This document shows, in pieces, positions 7,409 to 15,968 of a DNA stretch of 64,000 nt. Position 1 is the first letter of the stretch. The number at the start of each line of letters is the position of its first letter. The position numbers and the translations under genes were made by a program. The notes beneath the pieces are model-generated. The model had not been told where the DNA came from. It saw only the letters and a program-made list of their open reading frames with translations, and did no database searches. This DNA comes from Rhodocyclaceae bacterium. GTDB taxonomy: Bacteria > Pseudomonadota > Gammaproteobacteria > Burkholderiales > Rhodocyclaceae. The stretch covers positions 868,001 to 932,000 of the forward strand of contig JADJAS010000007.1 in NCBI GenBank assembly GCA_016704145.1, given 5' to 3'.

Positions 7409-8688
7409 CGGCCGTTCCTGTCTTGCTTGTCGCGGCGCCGGCCTCGGGGCACGGCAAGACCACGGTCGTCGCGGCGCTGACGCGCCTGCACACGCGGCTC
7501 GGGCGCAAGGTATGCGTCTTCAAGTGCGGGCCAGACTTCCTCGATCCGCAGATCCATGCGCTCGCCAGCGGCACGCCCTGCGAGAACATCGACTTCCGCA
7601 TGTGCGGCGAGGACGACGCGCGCTGGCGGCTGGCGCGCGCGGCCGAAGACGCGGACCTGATTCTGGTCGAAGGCGTGATGGGCCTGCATGACGGCGAACC
7701 CTCGTCCGCCGAGCTCGCGCGCCGGCTGGGCCTACCCATCCTGCTGGTCATCGACGCTTCGGCGATGGCCGGCAGCTTCGGCGCCGTCGCGTGGGGCCTG
7801 AAGCACTACCGCGATGGCGCGCCGATCACGCATGTGCTCGCCAACCGCGTCGGCAGCGACTACCACGCGGCACTCTGCCGCAACACCCTGCCCGCGGACA
7901 TCGCCTGGGCCGGCGCGCTGCCACGCGATGCCGACGCCGCCATGCCCGAGCGCCACCTCGGCCTGCTGCCTGCCGCCGAGATCGCCGACCTTGATGCGCG
8001 CATCGAGCGCATGGCCGACCTCCTCGCCGCTACGGATGCCGCGCAACTGCCGCCCCCTGTCGAGCTTGGCGTGTCGCCACGGCTGACTTTTAGTCAACGG
8101 CTCGCGGACCGAACCATCGCCGTCGCCCGCGACACTGCCTTCTGCTTCCTCTACCCGGCCAACCTCGAATGCCTAGCGGCGATGGGCGCGCGGCTCGCGT
8201 TCTTCTCGCCGCGGGCCGATGCCGCGCTACCGGCCTGCGATGCCGTCTGGCTACCGGGCGGCTACCCGGAGCTTCACGGACCAGCCATCGCGGCGAACAT
8301 CGGCATGCGCGAATCGCTCGCCGCCCACGTCGGCGCTGGCAAGCCGCTGCTCGCCGAATGCGGCGGCATGATGGCCTGCTTCGACACCCTGCACGATGTC
8401 GATGGCCGGGAGCACGCGATGTTCGGCCTTCTGCCCGGCCGCGTGCGCATGCAGAAGAAGCTCGCCGGCCTCGGCCTGCTCGAAGCCGAGCTGCCCGAAG
8501 GCCGGCTCGCCGGCCAAACCTTCCACTTCTCAACCACCGAGGCGGACCTCGCGCCCATCGCGCAGGCGACGCGCAACGCGGGCAAGAGCACGGAGGCGAT
8601 CTACCGCCGCAGCCGCCTCACCGCCAGCTACATGCACTTCTACTTCCCGTCGAATCCGGAGGCCACCGCGCGACTGTTCCTGCCCTAG
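7405..8688 (+). CDS. cobB: Cobyrinate a,c-diamide synthase
   Basis: 427-residue two-domain amidotransferase (CobB/CbiA). An N-terminal dethiobiotin-synthetase-like ATPase (P-loop ASGHGKTTV near 12-20, FKCGPDFLDP, EGVMGLHDG) is followed by a class I glutaminase with PGGYPELH, nucleophile Cys in LLAECGGMM and a C-terminal His in YMHFYF. It amidates side chains a and c of cobyrinate. The GTG start overlaps the cobO stop. The interdomain linker (ELGVSPRLTFSQRLADR) is where a dispersed repeat sits. The stop overlaps that of the convergent btuF-like gene. Confidence 0.93.
   Translation: MTAVPVLLVAAPASGHGKTTVVAALTRLHTRLGRKVCVFKCGPDFLDPQIHALASGTPCENIDFRMCGEDDARWRLARAAEDADLILVEGVMGLHDGEPSSAELARRLGLPILLVIDASAMAGSFGAVAWGLKHYRDGAPITHVLANRVGSDYHAALCRNTLPADIAWAGALPRDADAAMPERHLGLLPAAEIADLDARIERMADLLAATDAAQLPPPVELGVSPRLTFSQRLADRTIAVARDTAFCFLYPANLECLAAMGARLAFFSPRADAALPACDAVWLPGGYPELHGPAIAANIGMRESLAAHVGAGKPLLAECGGMMACFDTLHDVDGREHAMFGLLPGRVRMQKKLAGLGLLEAELPEGRLAGQTFHFSTTEADLAPIAQATRNAGKSTEAIYRRSRLTASYMHFYFPSNPEATARLFLP
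8068..8090 (-). repeat. Dispersed 23-bp repeat, inside cobB
   Basis: 22 of 23 matches to the perfect copy. In the cobB frame it encodes GVSPRLTF in the linker just before the glutaminase domain (IAVARDTAFCFLYP). The linker is a plausible place to tolerate an in-frame insertion. Confidence 0.88.
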
Positions 8689-9554
8689 CGCCTGCTCCGC
8701 GCCGTTTCCAGGTGGGCGCACAGGCGCGCCGCGCCTTCGACCAGGCGCGGCGTGTGGCGCTGGATGAGGTCGGGCTGAACGAAGAACAGGTTGTCTCGCT
8801 TCACCGCCGTCATGGTCTTCCAATGCCGCCAGTCGTCCAGCCACTCGGGGCGCGACTCGCCCATGCCGCTGGCGACGATGGCCTCGGGATCGGCGGCCAG
8901 CACGGCCTCGACGGTAACCTTGGGCGCCAGCGGCTTGAGGTCGGCGAAGACGTTCTCGCCGCTGCACAGGCGGATGGCGTCGCTGATCACCTGACCGCCG
9001 CCGACGGTCATCAGCGGCTGCCTCCAGATCTGGTAGAAGGTGCGCACCTTCGGCCGCGCGCCGTATCGTGTGCGCAGTTCCCGCAGGCGATGACGAAAGC
9101 GGTCGGCGGCGGCGCCTGCTTGCGTTTGCGTACCGGCCAGTTCGCCGTAGCGTTCGAGACTGCCGGCGACATCGTCGATGCGCTCGGGCTGCGCCAGATA
9201 GACGGGGATGCCGAGCGCGCGCAGCTTCTCGATGTGCGCCGGGCTGTTGCCGCTGGCCCAGCCGACCGCGAGGTCGGGCTTCAGCGCGGCGATGGCTTCG
9301 AGGTCGAGCCGCGAGTAGCCGCCGATGCGCGCCAGCTGCTGCGCCGCCTCGGGATAGTCGCTGTACTCGACGGCGCCGACCAGGCGGGCGCCGGCGCCCG
9401 CCGCGAAAAGCGTCTCGGTGACGTGCGGCGCCAGGCTGACGATGCGCCGCGCCGGCGCGGCAAGGCGCACGGTGGCGCCGGTATCGTCCCGCACCACGAC
9501 CTCGGCGCGGGCGGCCGTCACCGCCAGCGCAACCAAGCAGAACCATCGCTTCAT
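8685..9554 (-). CDS. btuF: B12-binding periplasmic protein (BtuF-like), copy 1
   Basis: 289-residue cluster A-II periplasmic binding protein. It has an N-terminal signal peptide (MKRWFCLVALAVTAARA), then PARRIVSLAPHVTETLFAAG, VGAVEYSDYPEAA, LDLEAIAALKPDLAVGW and SRPEWLDDWRHW. The ATG at 9554 overlaps the stop of the upstream gene (ATGA); an upstream ATG at 9590 would bury the signal peptide. It is the last gene of the leftward bluB-cbiB-decarboxylase run. A close paralog lies at 20361-21260. Confidence 0.88.
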   Translation of the reverse strand: MKRWFCLVALAVTAARAEVVVRDDTGATVRLAAPARRIVSLAPHVTETLFAAGAGARLVGAVEYSDYPEAAQQLARIGGYSRLDLEAIAALKPDLAVGWASGNSPAHIEKLRALGIPVYLAQPERIDDVAGSLERYGELAGTQTQAGAAADRFRHRLRELRTRYGARPKVRTFYQIWRQPLMTVGGGQVISDAIRLCSGENVFADLKPLAPKVTVEAVLAADPEAIVASGMGESRPEWLDDWRHWKTMTAVKRDNLFFVQPDLIQRHTPRLVEGAARLCAHLETARSRR

Positions 9555-10486
9555 GCCATCTCCTTCAGCGCGCGGGCGAGCCGCCGCCATTCGTTATCAT
9601 TGGCCGGCAACCCGAAACGCAATGCCGAGGGATCGTCGAACCGGCGCACGAGGATGCCGCGCCGGGCGAAGGCATCGAACAATTCGGCGGCACGCGGCGT
9701 GGCGACATACTGGAACAGCGCCGTGCCGGTCGGCTCGCCAAGAGCGCGCAAGGATTCGGCGAGGCGTTGCGAGCCCGCCTTCAGTCGCTCGCGCTGCACG
9801 GCCTGCCAGTCGCGGTCGGCCAGCGCGTGGCGCGCGGCCCAGCGGGCGGGATTGGCGACGGTCCAGGGGCCGAGCTTCTCCGCAAGCCGCGCCAGCAGGT
9901 CGGGCGCGCCGATGGCGCAACCGACGCGCGCACCGGCCAGGCCGAAGAACTTGCCGAGCGAACGCAGCACGACCACGTTGTCCGCGCCGCCACCGATCAA
10001 CGACGCTTCCGGCTCGGCGTCGAGGAAGGCTTCGTCGACCACCAGCAGGCGCACGCGGCGTGCGCGCTCCATGAGTTCGGTCCGCGAGTAGCGCTGGCCG
10101 GTCGGGTTGGTCGGGTTGCAGACGACCGCGTAGTCGGATGGATCGCCCCAGCCAACCCGCGTGTGGCCGGCCACCTGCCAGGCGCCCGGATGCTCGTTGT
10201 AAATGGGCGCGGGAATCGCCACGCGGCCGGGCGCGAAAAGCCTGGGCAGCATCTGGATCGCCGCCTGCGAACCCGACATCGGCAACAGGTGTCGAGCGCC
10301 ATAGTAGTCGCACGCCGCGGCCTCCAGCCCATCGTCGTCCTCGGGCAGGCGCTGCCAGACCTCGGCTGGCACGGCCGGCACCGGATAGGGCCGGGGCGCG
10401 ATGCCGGTGGACAGGTCGAGCCAGTCGGCAAGCGGAATATTCCAGCGCCGCGCGGCTGCCCGCAGCTTGCCGCCGTGCTCAAGCAT
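9551..10486 (-). CDS. Threonine-phosphate decarboxylase (CobC/CobD type)
   Basis: 311-residue fold-type I PLP enzyme. It makes (R)-1-amino-2-propanol phosphate, or supplies the aminopropanol arm, for cobalamin. Landmarks are LSTGIAPRPYPVP near the N-terminus, CNPTNPTGQRYS and the PLP-lysine motif VLRSLGKFFGLAGARVG. The C-terminus has ALRFGLPANDNEW. The start codon at 10486 overlaps the 3' end of cbiB by 8 bp; the longer frame upstream is a shadow of cbiB. Called cobD in Salmonella and cobC in Pseudomonas, so no symbol is forced. Confidence 0.88.
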   Translation of the reverse strand: MLEHGGKLRAAARRWNIPLADWLDLSTGIAPRPYPVPAVPAEVWQRLPEDDDGLEAAACDYYGARHLLPMSGSQAAIQMLPRLFAPGRVAIPAPIYNEHPGAWQVAGHTRVGWGDPSDYAVVCNPTNPTGQRYSRTELMERARRVRLLVVDEAFLDAEPEASLIGGGADNVVVLRSLGKFFGLAGARVGCAIGAPDLLARLAEKLGPWTVANPARWAARHALADRDWQAVQRERLKAGSQRLAESLRALGEPTGTALFQYVATPRAAELFDAFARRGILVRRFDDPSALRFGLPANDNEWRRLARALKEMA

Positions 10487-11393
10487 GGAGCAGCACCCAG
10501 GGCACCAGCGCAACCAGCCAGTACCAGACGCCGCGCTCGACGAGCTGGACGGCGCGCTCGATGTCGTCGGCCGAGGGTGCCGGGCCGTTGCCCAGCACCG
10601 GCCGGTCCTCGTCGCGGCCGTGGTAGCGTGCCGTGCCGCCAAGGCTGACTTTCAGTGCGCCCGCGCCGGCCGCCATCACCGGGCCGGCGTTGGGGCTGGA
10701 CCAGGCGCGCGCCTGCGTGCGCCAGCAATCGAAGGCGTTGCGCGCGTCGCCGAGCAGCGCGTAGGTGAGCGCGGTGAGCCGCGCCGGAATGAAGTTGAGG
10801 ATGTCGTCGATGCGCGCCGCCGCCCAGCCGAAGTAGACCCGCCGCGCATCCTTGTAGCCCCACATCGCATCCAGCGTGTTCACGAGCCGGAACAGCACCG
10901 CCCCCGCGCCGCCCGCCACGCAGAACCAGAACAGCGCGCCGAACACCGCATCGTTGCCGTTCTCCAGCACCGACTCGACGGCGGCTGTCGCCACGCCCGC
11001 CTCGTCGAGTTGTGTCGTGTCGCGCGAGACGATGCGGCCGACGGCCTCGCGGGCAGTCTTCAGGTCGCCCGCCGCGAGCGGCGCGGCGATGGCGCGCGCA
11101 TGCTCGGCGAGACTGCTGCCACCCAGCGCCAGCCAGAGCAGCAGGACATCGAGCAGCGGGTGGACAAACCATGCGGTCAGCGCAACCCAGGGCGCGACGA
11201 GTGCGAACCAGGCAATGAAGCCGCGCAGGCGGTTGCCGAGCGGCCGGCCCGGCGCCCCCCGGCGCAGCAGGCTTTCCGCCGCTGCGGCCATCCGGCCGAA
11301 GCCGACCAGCGGATGGAAGCGGCGCGGCTCGCCGAGCAGGCGGTCGAGCAGCACGCCGGCGAGGGCGGCAGCGACAGGCGGAAGCACGATCAA
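10479..11393 (-). CDS. cbiB: Adenosylcobinamide-phosphate synthase
   Basis: 304-residue membrane protein (CbiB/CobD) that joins the aminopropanol moiety to adenosylcobyric acid. Characteristic segments are GVLLDRLLGEPRRFHPLVGFG at the start, GRIVSRDTTQLDEAGVATAAVESVLEN in the centre, DAMWGYKDARRVYFGWAAARIDDILNFIPARLTA, and RNAFDCWRTQARAWSSPNAGPVMAAGAGAL. Several hydrophobic spans are present. A dispersed repeat encodes LKVSLGGTARYHG just after that last segment. Overlaps bluB upstream by 4 nt. Confidence 0.92.
   Translation of the reverse strand: MIVLPPVAAALAGVLLDRLLGEPRRFHPLVGFGRMAAAAESLLRRGAPGRPLGNRLRGFIAWFALVAPWVALTAWFVHPLLDVLLLWLALGGSSLAEHARAIAAPLAAGDLKTAREAVGRIVSRDTTQLDEAGVATAAVESVLENGNDAVFGALFWFCVAGGAGAVLFRLVNTLDAMWGYKDARRVYFGWAAARIDDILNFIPARLTALTYALLGDARNAFDCWRTQARAWSSPNAGPVMAAGAGALKVSLGGTARYHGRDEDRPVLGNGPAPSADDIERAVQLVERGVWYWLVALVPWVLLHA
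10630..10652 (-). repeat. Dispersed 23-bp repeat, inside cbiB
   Basis: 21 of 23 matches. In the sense direction of cbiB it reads AAAGTCAGCC then TTGGCGGCACGGC, giving KVSLGGTA. The segment corresponds to the conserved 'L.V.LGG.A.Y.G' of the family, so the repeat fits native coding. Confidence 0.82.
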
Positions 11394-12121
11394 GGCAGAG
11401 CAGCCGCCTGCTCACGGCGCAGCGCGCCGATGAGCGGATCGGCAGTGTCGCCCTTGCCCCAAGCGTCGAAATAAACGAGGTCCTCGATAGGCAGCCGCGG
11501 CAGCCAGCCGGCGCTTTCGAGCTCGGGCCGATCATGGAAATGGCTGACATAACCGACGCACAGGTAGGCCACGGGCACGATTTCTTCAGGGATGCCGAGA
11601 GCCGCGCGCAGCGCTGCCGGATCGAAGATGCTCACCCAGCCGACGCCGAGGCCCTCGGCGCGTGCCGCCAGCCAGAGGTTCTGCACGGCGCACACACTGC
11701 TGTAGAGATCCATGATCTTCATGTGCGTGCGGCCGATCACCACCGGCCCACAGCGCGCGCGGTCGCAGGTGATGCAGATGCCGAGCGGCGCCTCGCGAAT
11801 GCCTTCGAGCTTGAGAGTGCGGTAGGTGTCCCGCTTGGGTTCGGGAAACATTTCCGCCGCCTCGGCATGGGCCCGCGCGAACGCGGCATGCAGACGGGCC
11901 TTTACCGCGCCGTCGCGCACGACAAGGAAGTTCCAGGGCTGCATGAAGCCCACCGACGGCGCATGGTGGGCGGCGTTGAGGAGGCGCGCGAGCACGGTGT
12001 CGGGTACCGGAGCGGGCAGAAACTCGCCGCGTACGTCGCGACGCGAAAAGATGGCTCTGTAGACGGCGTCGCGCGCTTCGTCAACAAAGGCGTGGCGATC
12101 ATGGTCGGATGTGATGTTCAT
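11390..12121 (-). CDS. bluB: 5,6-dimethylbenzimidazole synthase
   Basis: 243-residue nitroreductase-fold enzyme that fragments reduced FMN with O2 to form DMB, the lower ligand of B12. Recognisable parts are YRAIFSRRDVRGEFLPAPVP, NAAHHAPSVGFMQPWNF, ICITCDRARCGPVVIGR, LYSSVCAVQNLWLAARAEGLGVGWVSIFDP and CVGYVSHFHDRPEL. The ATG at 12121 follows AGGGGAATGATTGC. It is first in the leftward operon, directly under a B12 riboswitch, and its O2 requirement suggests aerobic B12 synthesis. Confidence 0.94.
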   Translation of the reverse strand: MNITSDHDRHAFVDEARDAVYRAIFSRRDVRGEFLPAPVPDTVLARLLNAAHHAPSVGFMQPWNFLVVRDGAVKARLHAAFARAHAEAAEMFPEPKRDTYRTLKLEGIREAPLGICITCDRARCGPVVIGRTHMKIMDLYSSVCAVQNLWLAARAEGLGVGWVSIFDPAALRAALGIPEEIVPVAYLCVGYVSHFHDRPELESAGWLPRLPIEDLVYFDAWGKGDTADPLIGALRREQAAALP

Positions 12122-12183
12122 GCAATCATTCCCCTTGCGCAAGCTGTTGACGCGCAGCCGGTCCAAGGGGCGCGCGAACTTTT

Positions 12184-12341
12184 CAGGCCGGTCTTCTGGC
12201 TTGGACTCGACTGCCTACCGCGCCTTCCCGGCGTTCGCCAGTGGCCTGTAGCGGCGGCATCATCCTTACAGCGTTGGGCACGCGACGGCTTCGCACCGTC
12301 TTCCCGATTCTCCCCCGCCCGAAGGCAGGGGCACCTGAAGG
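12184..12341 (-). promoter_or_regulatory. Cobalamin riboswitch upstream of bluB
   Basis: Read on the minus strand: CAGGTGCCCCTGCC, a variable arm, GGGAGAATCGGGAAG, then GCTACAGGCCACTGG, GCCGGGAAGGCG and GTCCAAGCCAGAAGACCGGCC. These are the conserved B12-aptamer blocks in order. It would control bluB-cbiB-decarboxylase-btuF. It faces away from cbiP, whose start is 70 nt beyond the aptamer's 5' end. Confidence 0.92.
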
Positions 12342-12410
12342 GACGGCATGATCCGCCAAGCGAGCTCGTCTGTCAAAAAATGCCGCGCCACCGGTGGGAT
12401 AATCGCCGTG

Positions 12411-13874
12411 ATGACAGCATCTTCCCTCATGGTGCAAGGCTGCACTTCCGACGCCGGCAAGAGCGTGCTGGTCGCGGCGCTCTGCCGGGTGCTGCACCGG
12501 CGCGGCGTCAAGGTCGCGCCGTTCAAGCCGCAGAACATGGCGCTGAATTCGGCCGTCACGGCCGACGGTGGCGAGATCGGCCGTGCCCAGGCCTTGCAGG
12601 CTTGCGCGGCCGGACTGGCGCCGCGCATCGACTTCAACCCGGTGCTGCTGAAGCCCAACACCGACAAGCGTGCGCAAGTGATTATCCACGGCAAGGCGAT
12701 TGCGGATCTCGATGCCAAGGCCTATCACGACTACAAGCGCGTGGCGATGGCGGCAGTGCTGGAATCCTGGCGACGGCTGACGGACGAGTTCGACTGCGTG
12801 ATCGTCGAGGGCGCCGGCAGCCCGGCCGAGGTCAATCTGCGCGACCGGGATATCGCCAACATGGGCTTCGCCGAGGCGGTCGACATTCCGGTGATCATCG
12901 TCGGCGACATCGACCGCGGCGGCATCCTCGCCCACTTCGTCGGCACGCTCGACTGCCTCTCGGAATCGGAACGGGCGCGCGTGCAAGGGCTGGCGGTCAA
13001 TCGCTTCCGCGGCGACATCGGCTTGCTCGAACCCGGCCTCGACTGGCTGGAGCGGCGCACCGGCAAGCCGGTGCTGGGCGTGCTGCCCTATCTGCACGGC
13101 CTCTTTCTCGACGCCGAGGACGCGCTCGAACACCATGTCGAACGCGAAGGCGAAACGAAACTGCGCGTTGCCGTTCCAGTCTTCCCGCGCATCTCCAACG
13201 CCAACGACCTCGACCCGCTGCGCCTGCATCCGCAGATCGACTTCCGCTGGGTCGGGCCGGGGCAAACGATTCCGCCCTGCGACCTCGTCGTGCTGCCCGG
13301 CTCGAAGTCGGTGCAGGCCGACCTTGCCTGGCTACGTGCGCAGGGGCACGACGCGGCCATCAAGCGCCACCTGCGCTACGGCGGCAAGCTGATCGGTCTG
13401 TGCGGCGGCTACCAGATGCTCGGCAGGCAACTGCAAGACCCGGCGGGCATCGAAGGCGCGCCAGGCAGCATCGACGGCCTTGGCCTGCTTGACTGCGAAA
13501 CCACACTGGAAGCGGAGAAGCAGTTGCAGAACGTCAGTGGTGCATTAAAAGTCAGCCGTGGCGACGCGCCACCCCCAGCAATGCGCGGCTACGAAATCCA
13601 CATGGGCGTCACGCGCGGCCCGGCGCTGGCCATGCCCGCCGTGCAGTTTGACGATGGACGCACCGATGGCGTGATGAGCGACAACATCATCGGCACCTAC
13701 TGCCATGGCCTGTTCGACCACCCGGAGGCGCTGGCCGCGCTGCTCGCCTGGGCCGGCGCGGAGGACGTCACCGCCGTCGACCTCGCCGCCCGCCGCGAAG
13801 CCGACCTCGACCGGCTGGCCGATGCGGTGGAGCAGTCGCTGGACTGGAAGATTCTGGATCGCTGGATCGGCTGA
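12411..13874 (+). CDS. cbiP: Cobyric acid synthase
   Basis: 487-residue CbiP/CobQ, which amidates side chains b, d, e and g of adenosylcobyrinate diamide. The N-terminal ATPase has MVQGCTSDAGKSVLVAALCR and PFKPQNMALNS. The glutaminase domain has VLPGSKS, nucleophile Cys in LIGLCGGYQMLG and His in GTYCHGLFDHP. ATG at 12411 fits the family N-terminus; the longer frame from 12348 is not supported. A dispersed repeat lies between the glutaminase Cys and RGYEIHMG, giving GALKVSRGDAPPPAM. Confidence 0.94.
   Translation: MTASSLMVQGCTSDAGKSVLVAALCRVLHRRGVKVAPFKPQNMALNSAVTADGGEIGRAQALQACAAGLAPRIDFNPVLLKPNTDKRAQVIIHGKAIADLDAKAYHDYKRVAMAAVLESWRRLTDEFDCVIVEGAGSPAEVNLRDRDIANMGFAEAVDIPVIIVGDIDRGGILAHFVGTLDCLSESERARVQGLAVNRFRGDIGLLEPGLDWLERRTGKPVLGVLPYLHGLFLDAEDALEHHVEREGETKLRVAVPVFPRISNANDLDPLRLHPQIDFRWVGPGQTIPPCDLVVLPGSKSVQADLAWLRAQGHDAAIKRHLRYGGKLIGLCGGYQMLGRQLQDPAGIEGAPGSIDGLGLLDCETTLEAEKQLQNVSGALKVSRGDAPPPAMRGYEIHMGVTRGPALAMPAVQFDDGRTDGVMSDNIIGTYCHGLFDHPEALAALLAWAGAEDVTAVDLAARREADLDRLADAVEQSLDWKILDRWIG
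13548..13570 (+). repeat. Dispersed 23-bp repeat, inside cbiP
   Basis: 21 of 23 matches; the loop is GCGA rather than GCGG and one stem pair becomes T-G. Encodes KVSRGDAP in the glutaminase domain, in a segment that is variable among CbiP proteins. Confidence 0.85.
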
Positions 13875-13940
13875 GCCATGACATAGAATTGGCGCTTCCG
13901 TCGTCGCGCCGATTCCCGTGAGAGCGGCAACCTGTTTCTG

Positions 13941-14207
13941 ATGGCGGTGGCGCGCAACGAGGCGGGACGCGACGTGCGCGGCCAGTTGCGGGCGCTGATC
14001 GGTGCGACGGCGTTCGCCGAGCATGCTTGCGCACGCCTCGTCCGGGACGTGGAGGCCGAAGGCTATCGGCTCACCAAGGACATGAAGGGAACCGTGGTAT
14101 CCGTCTATGGTGGCGGCGAGGCCTACGCCGTCGAGTTTCTTGGACTGGAGGCCGGCATGGCGGTAGTGACGATAGGCGCAGCCGATCTGGCGGGGAACGC
14201 CAATTGA
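13941..14207 (+). CDS. DUF4926-like small protein
   Basis: 88 codons, of which the C-terminal half (RLTKDMKGTVVSVYGGGEAYAVEFL, then AVVTIGAADL) matches the compact DUF4926 beta-barrel pattern GTVV.VY.GGEAY.VEF. Normal members have about 65-80 residues. The first 35 residues have no family resemblance and the ATG at 13941 has no ribosome-binding site, so the true start may be internal or the gene may be decayed. DUF4926 genes often accompany small DUF6883-like partners in toxin-antitoxin-like pairs; only a 30-codon frame follows here. Confidence 0.5.
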   Translation: MAVARNEAGRDVRGQLRALIGATAFAEHACARLVRDVEAEGYRLTKDMKGTVVSVYGGGEAYAVEFLGLEAGMAVVTIGAADLAGNAN

Positions 14208-14296
14208 GCGTCGAGAAACTTCCCGCCGCCGAGCGGGCCTACGTCGACCGAATGGGGAAAGCGTTATCAGGTGGACTGCCGCTGTCCGACACCTGA
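14204..14296 (+). other. 30-codon frame downstream of the DUF4926-like gene
   Basis: TTG-initiated frame overlapping the preceding stop (TTGA). It encodes a peptide with VEKLPAAERAYVDRMGKAL. No family is recognised. It could be the remnant of a partner gene. The remaining sequence to 14377 holds nothing I can name. Confidence 0.25.
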
Positions 14297-14377
14297 TGGC
14301 ACGAATCCCTGCATTCGCACGGTCTGGGAAATCCGGGACACGAATGCCGCGCCGCGACTCTTGACCGCGCACCCGCT

Positions 14378-14878
14378 CTAGATTTTCAGCGTCAGCGGCA
14401 AACCCGCCGCAACCAGCGTCACCCGGTCGGCGATGGCGGCGATGCGCTGGTTGAGCCGGCCTTGCTCGTCGCGAAAGCGCCGCGCCAGCGCGTTCTCGGG
14501 CACGATGCCCCAGCCGACTTCGTTGCTGACCGTAATGACGTGGCCGGGCAGCTTCGGCAGTATCGCCAGCAGCTTGTCGGTCTCGTCCTCGCGCTTCGCA
14601 AACATCGCGTTGGCAAGCCAAAGGGTCAGGCAGTCGACCAACAGGCAGCGCTCCGCCGCCGCTTCGCGCACGAGCGCATCGGCCAGCATCAGCGGTTCCT
14701 CGACGGTGCGCCATGCGGTTGGACGACGCTCGCGATGGTGGGCGATACGCGCGCTCATTTCATCGTCGCGCGCCTCGCCGGTGGCGACATAGGTGACCGG
14801 CAGGCCGCTCTCCCGCGCCTGCCGTTCCGCGAAACTGCTCTTGCCCGAACGGGCGCCGCCAATGACGAGGTGGATCAT
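14378..14878 (-). CDS. cobU: Adenosylcobinamide kinase / guanylyltransferase
   Basis: 166-residue CobU/CobP. It phosphorylates adenosylcobinamide and transfers GMP to give AdoCbi-GDP. The P-loop is IGGARSGKSSFAE (7-19), followed by VTYVATGEARDDEMSARIAHHRERRP, which includes the guanylylated His region, then LLVDCLTLWLAN and VITVSNEVGWGIVPENALARRFRD. It is divergent from cobT with 49 bp between starts. Full family length with all motifs. Confidence 0.95.
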   Translation of the reverse strand: MIHLVIGGARSGKSSFAERQARESGLPVTYVATGEARDDEMSARIAHHRERRPTAWRTVEEPLMLADALVREAAAERCLLVDCLTLWLANAMFAKREDETDKLLAILPKLPGHVITVSNEVGWGIVPENALARRFRDEQGRLNQRIAAIADRVTLVAAGLPLTLKI

Positions 14879-14894
14879 GATCGAAGGGTAGCAC

Positions 14895-14900
14895 TAGAAT
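14895..14900 (+). promoter_or_regulatory. Possible -10 hexamer before cobT
   Basis: TAGAAT 28 nt upstream of the cobT ATG. The same TAGAAT hexamer also precedes the btuB riboswitch (2923), the MacA-like gene (21983) and the DUF2782 gene (30086). No clear -35 box is seen. Confidence 0.3.
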
Positions 14901-14927
14901 CCGCGCTTTCCCCGCCGACTGACCACC

Positions 14928-15968
14928 ATGGATTATTCCGTCACTCCCGCCACGCGCGAACTCGATGCCGCCCTGCGGCGCAAGATCGACCAGAAGACCA
15001 AGCCGCTCGGTGCGCTCGGCCACCTCGAAGCACTGGCGCTGCAGATGGGCCGCGTGCGGGGCACGCTGACGCCGACGCTGGCCATGCCGCACATCGTCGT
15101 GCTGGCCGGCGACCACGGCGCCGCCAAGGCCGGCATCTCGGCCTATCCGCAGGAGGTCACCTGGCAGATGGTCGAGAACTTTCTGGCCGGCGGCGCGGCG
15201 ATCAATGTCTTCGCCCGCGCCAACGACATCGGCCTCACCATCGTCGATGCCGGCGTGGCGCACGATTTCGGCGCTCGTGAAAACCTGGTCGATGCGAAAG
15301 TCAGCCGTGGCGGCACGCTAAGCTATCTTGACGGCGCGGCGATGAGCGCCGAACAACGTGACATCGCCATGACCAAGGGCGCCGAGATCGCGCGGAAACT
15401 CGCCGCCGAAGGCTGCACGGTGGTCGGCTTCGGCGAGATGGGCATCGGCAATACCGCCTCGGCCTCGCTGATCACCCACTGCCTGACCGAGCTGCCGCTG
15501 GCGGCCTGCATCGGCCGCGGTACCGGGCTGGACGATGCGGGCCTCGCGCGCAAGCAGGCGCTGCTGGAACAGGCGCTGGCCGCCTGGCCGGAGCGCAGCG
15601 CCGATCCACTCGCGGTGCTGGCCCGCTACGGCGGCTTCGAGATCGCGATGATGACCGGCGCCATGCTGGCGGCCGCGCAGCAGAAGATGCTGGTGCTGGT
15701 CGACGGCTTCATCTGCGGCGCGGCGGCGCTGACGGCGGCGCGCATCTGTCCAGACTTCCTCGACTACGCCGTGTTCTGCCACGCCTCGGCCGAGGCCGGG
15801 CATCGTGCACAACTCGGTGCGCTCAACGTCTCGCCGCTGATCACGCTCGATCTGCGGCTGGGCGAAGGCACCGGCGCGGCGCTGGCCTGGCCGCTGGTGC
15901 GCGCCGCCTGCGCCTTCCTCAACGAGATGGCCAGCTTCGAGTCGGCCGGCGTGTCGGAAAAGTTGTGA
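14928..15968 (+). CDS. cobT: Nicotinate-nucleotide:DMB phosphoribosyltransferase
   Basis: 346-residue CobT, which makes alpha-ribazole phosphate from DMB and NaMN. Motifs are LDAALRRKIDQKTKPLGALG, VLAGDHGAAKAGISAYPQEVT, GEMGIGNTASASLI, GRGTGLDDAGLARK and catalytic Glu in LRLGEGTGAALAWPLV. A dispersed repeat coincides with the conserved KV.RGT segment (AKVSRGGTLSYLDGAAM). The stop overlaps the GTG of cobS. Works with bluB, cobU and cobS of this island. Confidence 0.95.
   Translation: MDYSVTPATRELDAALRRKIDQKTKPLGALGHLEALALQMGRVRGTLTPTLAMPHIVVLAGDHGAAKAGISAYPQEVTWQMVENFLAGGAAINVFARANDIGLTIVDAGVAHDFGARENLVDAKVSRGGTLSYLDGAAMSAEQRDIAMTKGAEIARKLAAEGCTVVGFGEMGIGNTASASLITHCLTELPLAACIGRGTGLDDAGLARKQALLEQALAAWPERSADPLAVLARYGGFEIAMMTGAMLAAAQQKMLVLVDGFICGAAALTAARICPDFLDYAVFCHASAEAGHRAQLGALNVSPLITLDLRLGEGTGAALAWPLVRAACAFLNEMASFESAGVSEKL
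15297..15319 (+). repeat. Dispersed 23-bp repeat, inside cobT
   Basis: 22 of 23 matches. Encodes KVSRGGT where CobT proteins usually have KV(A/R)RGT, so the repeat agrees with the native protein motif apart from roughly one added residue. Confidence 0.88.
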
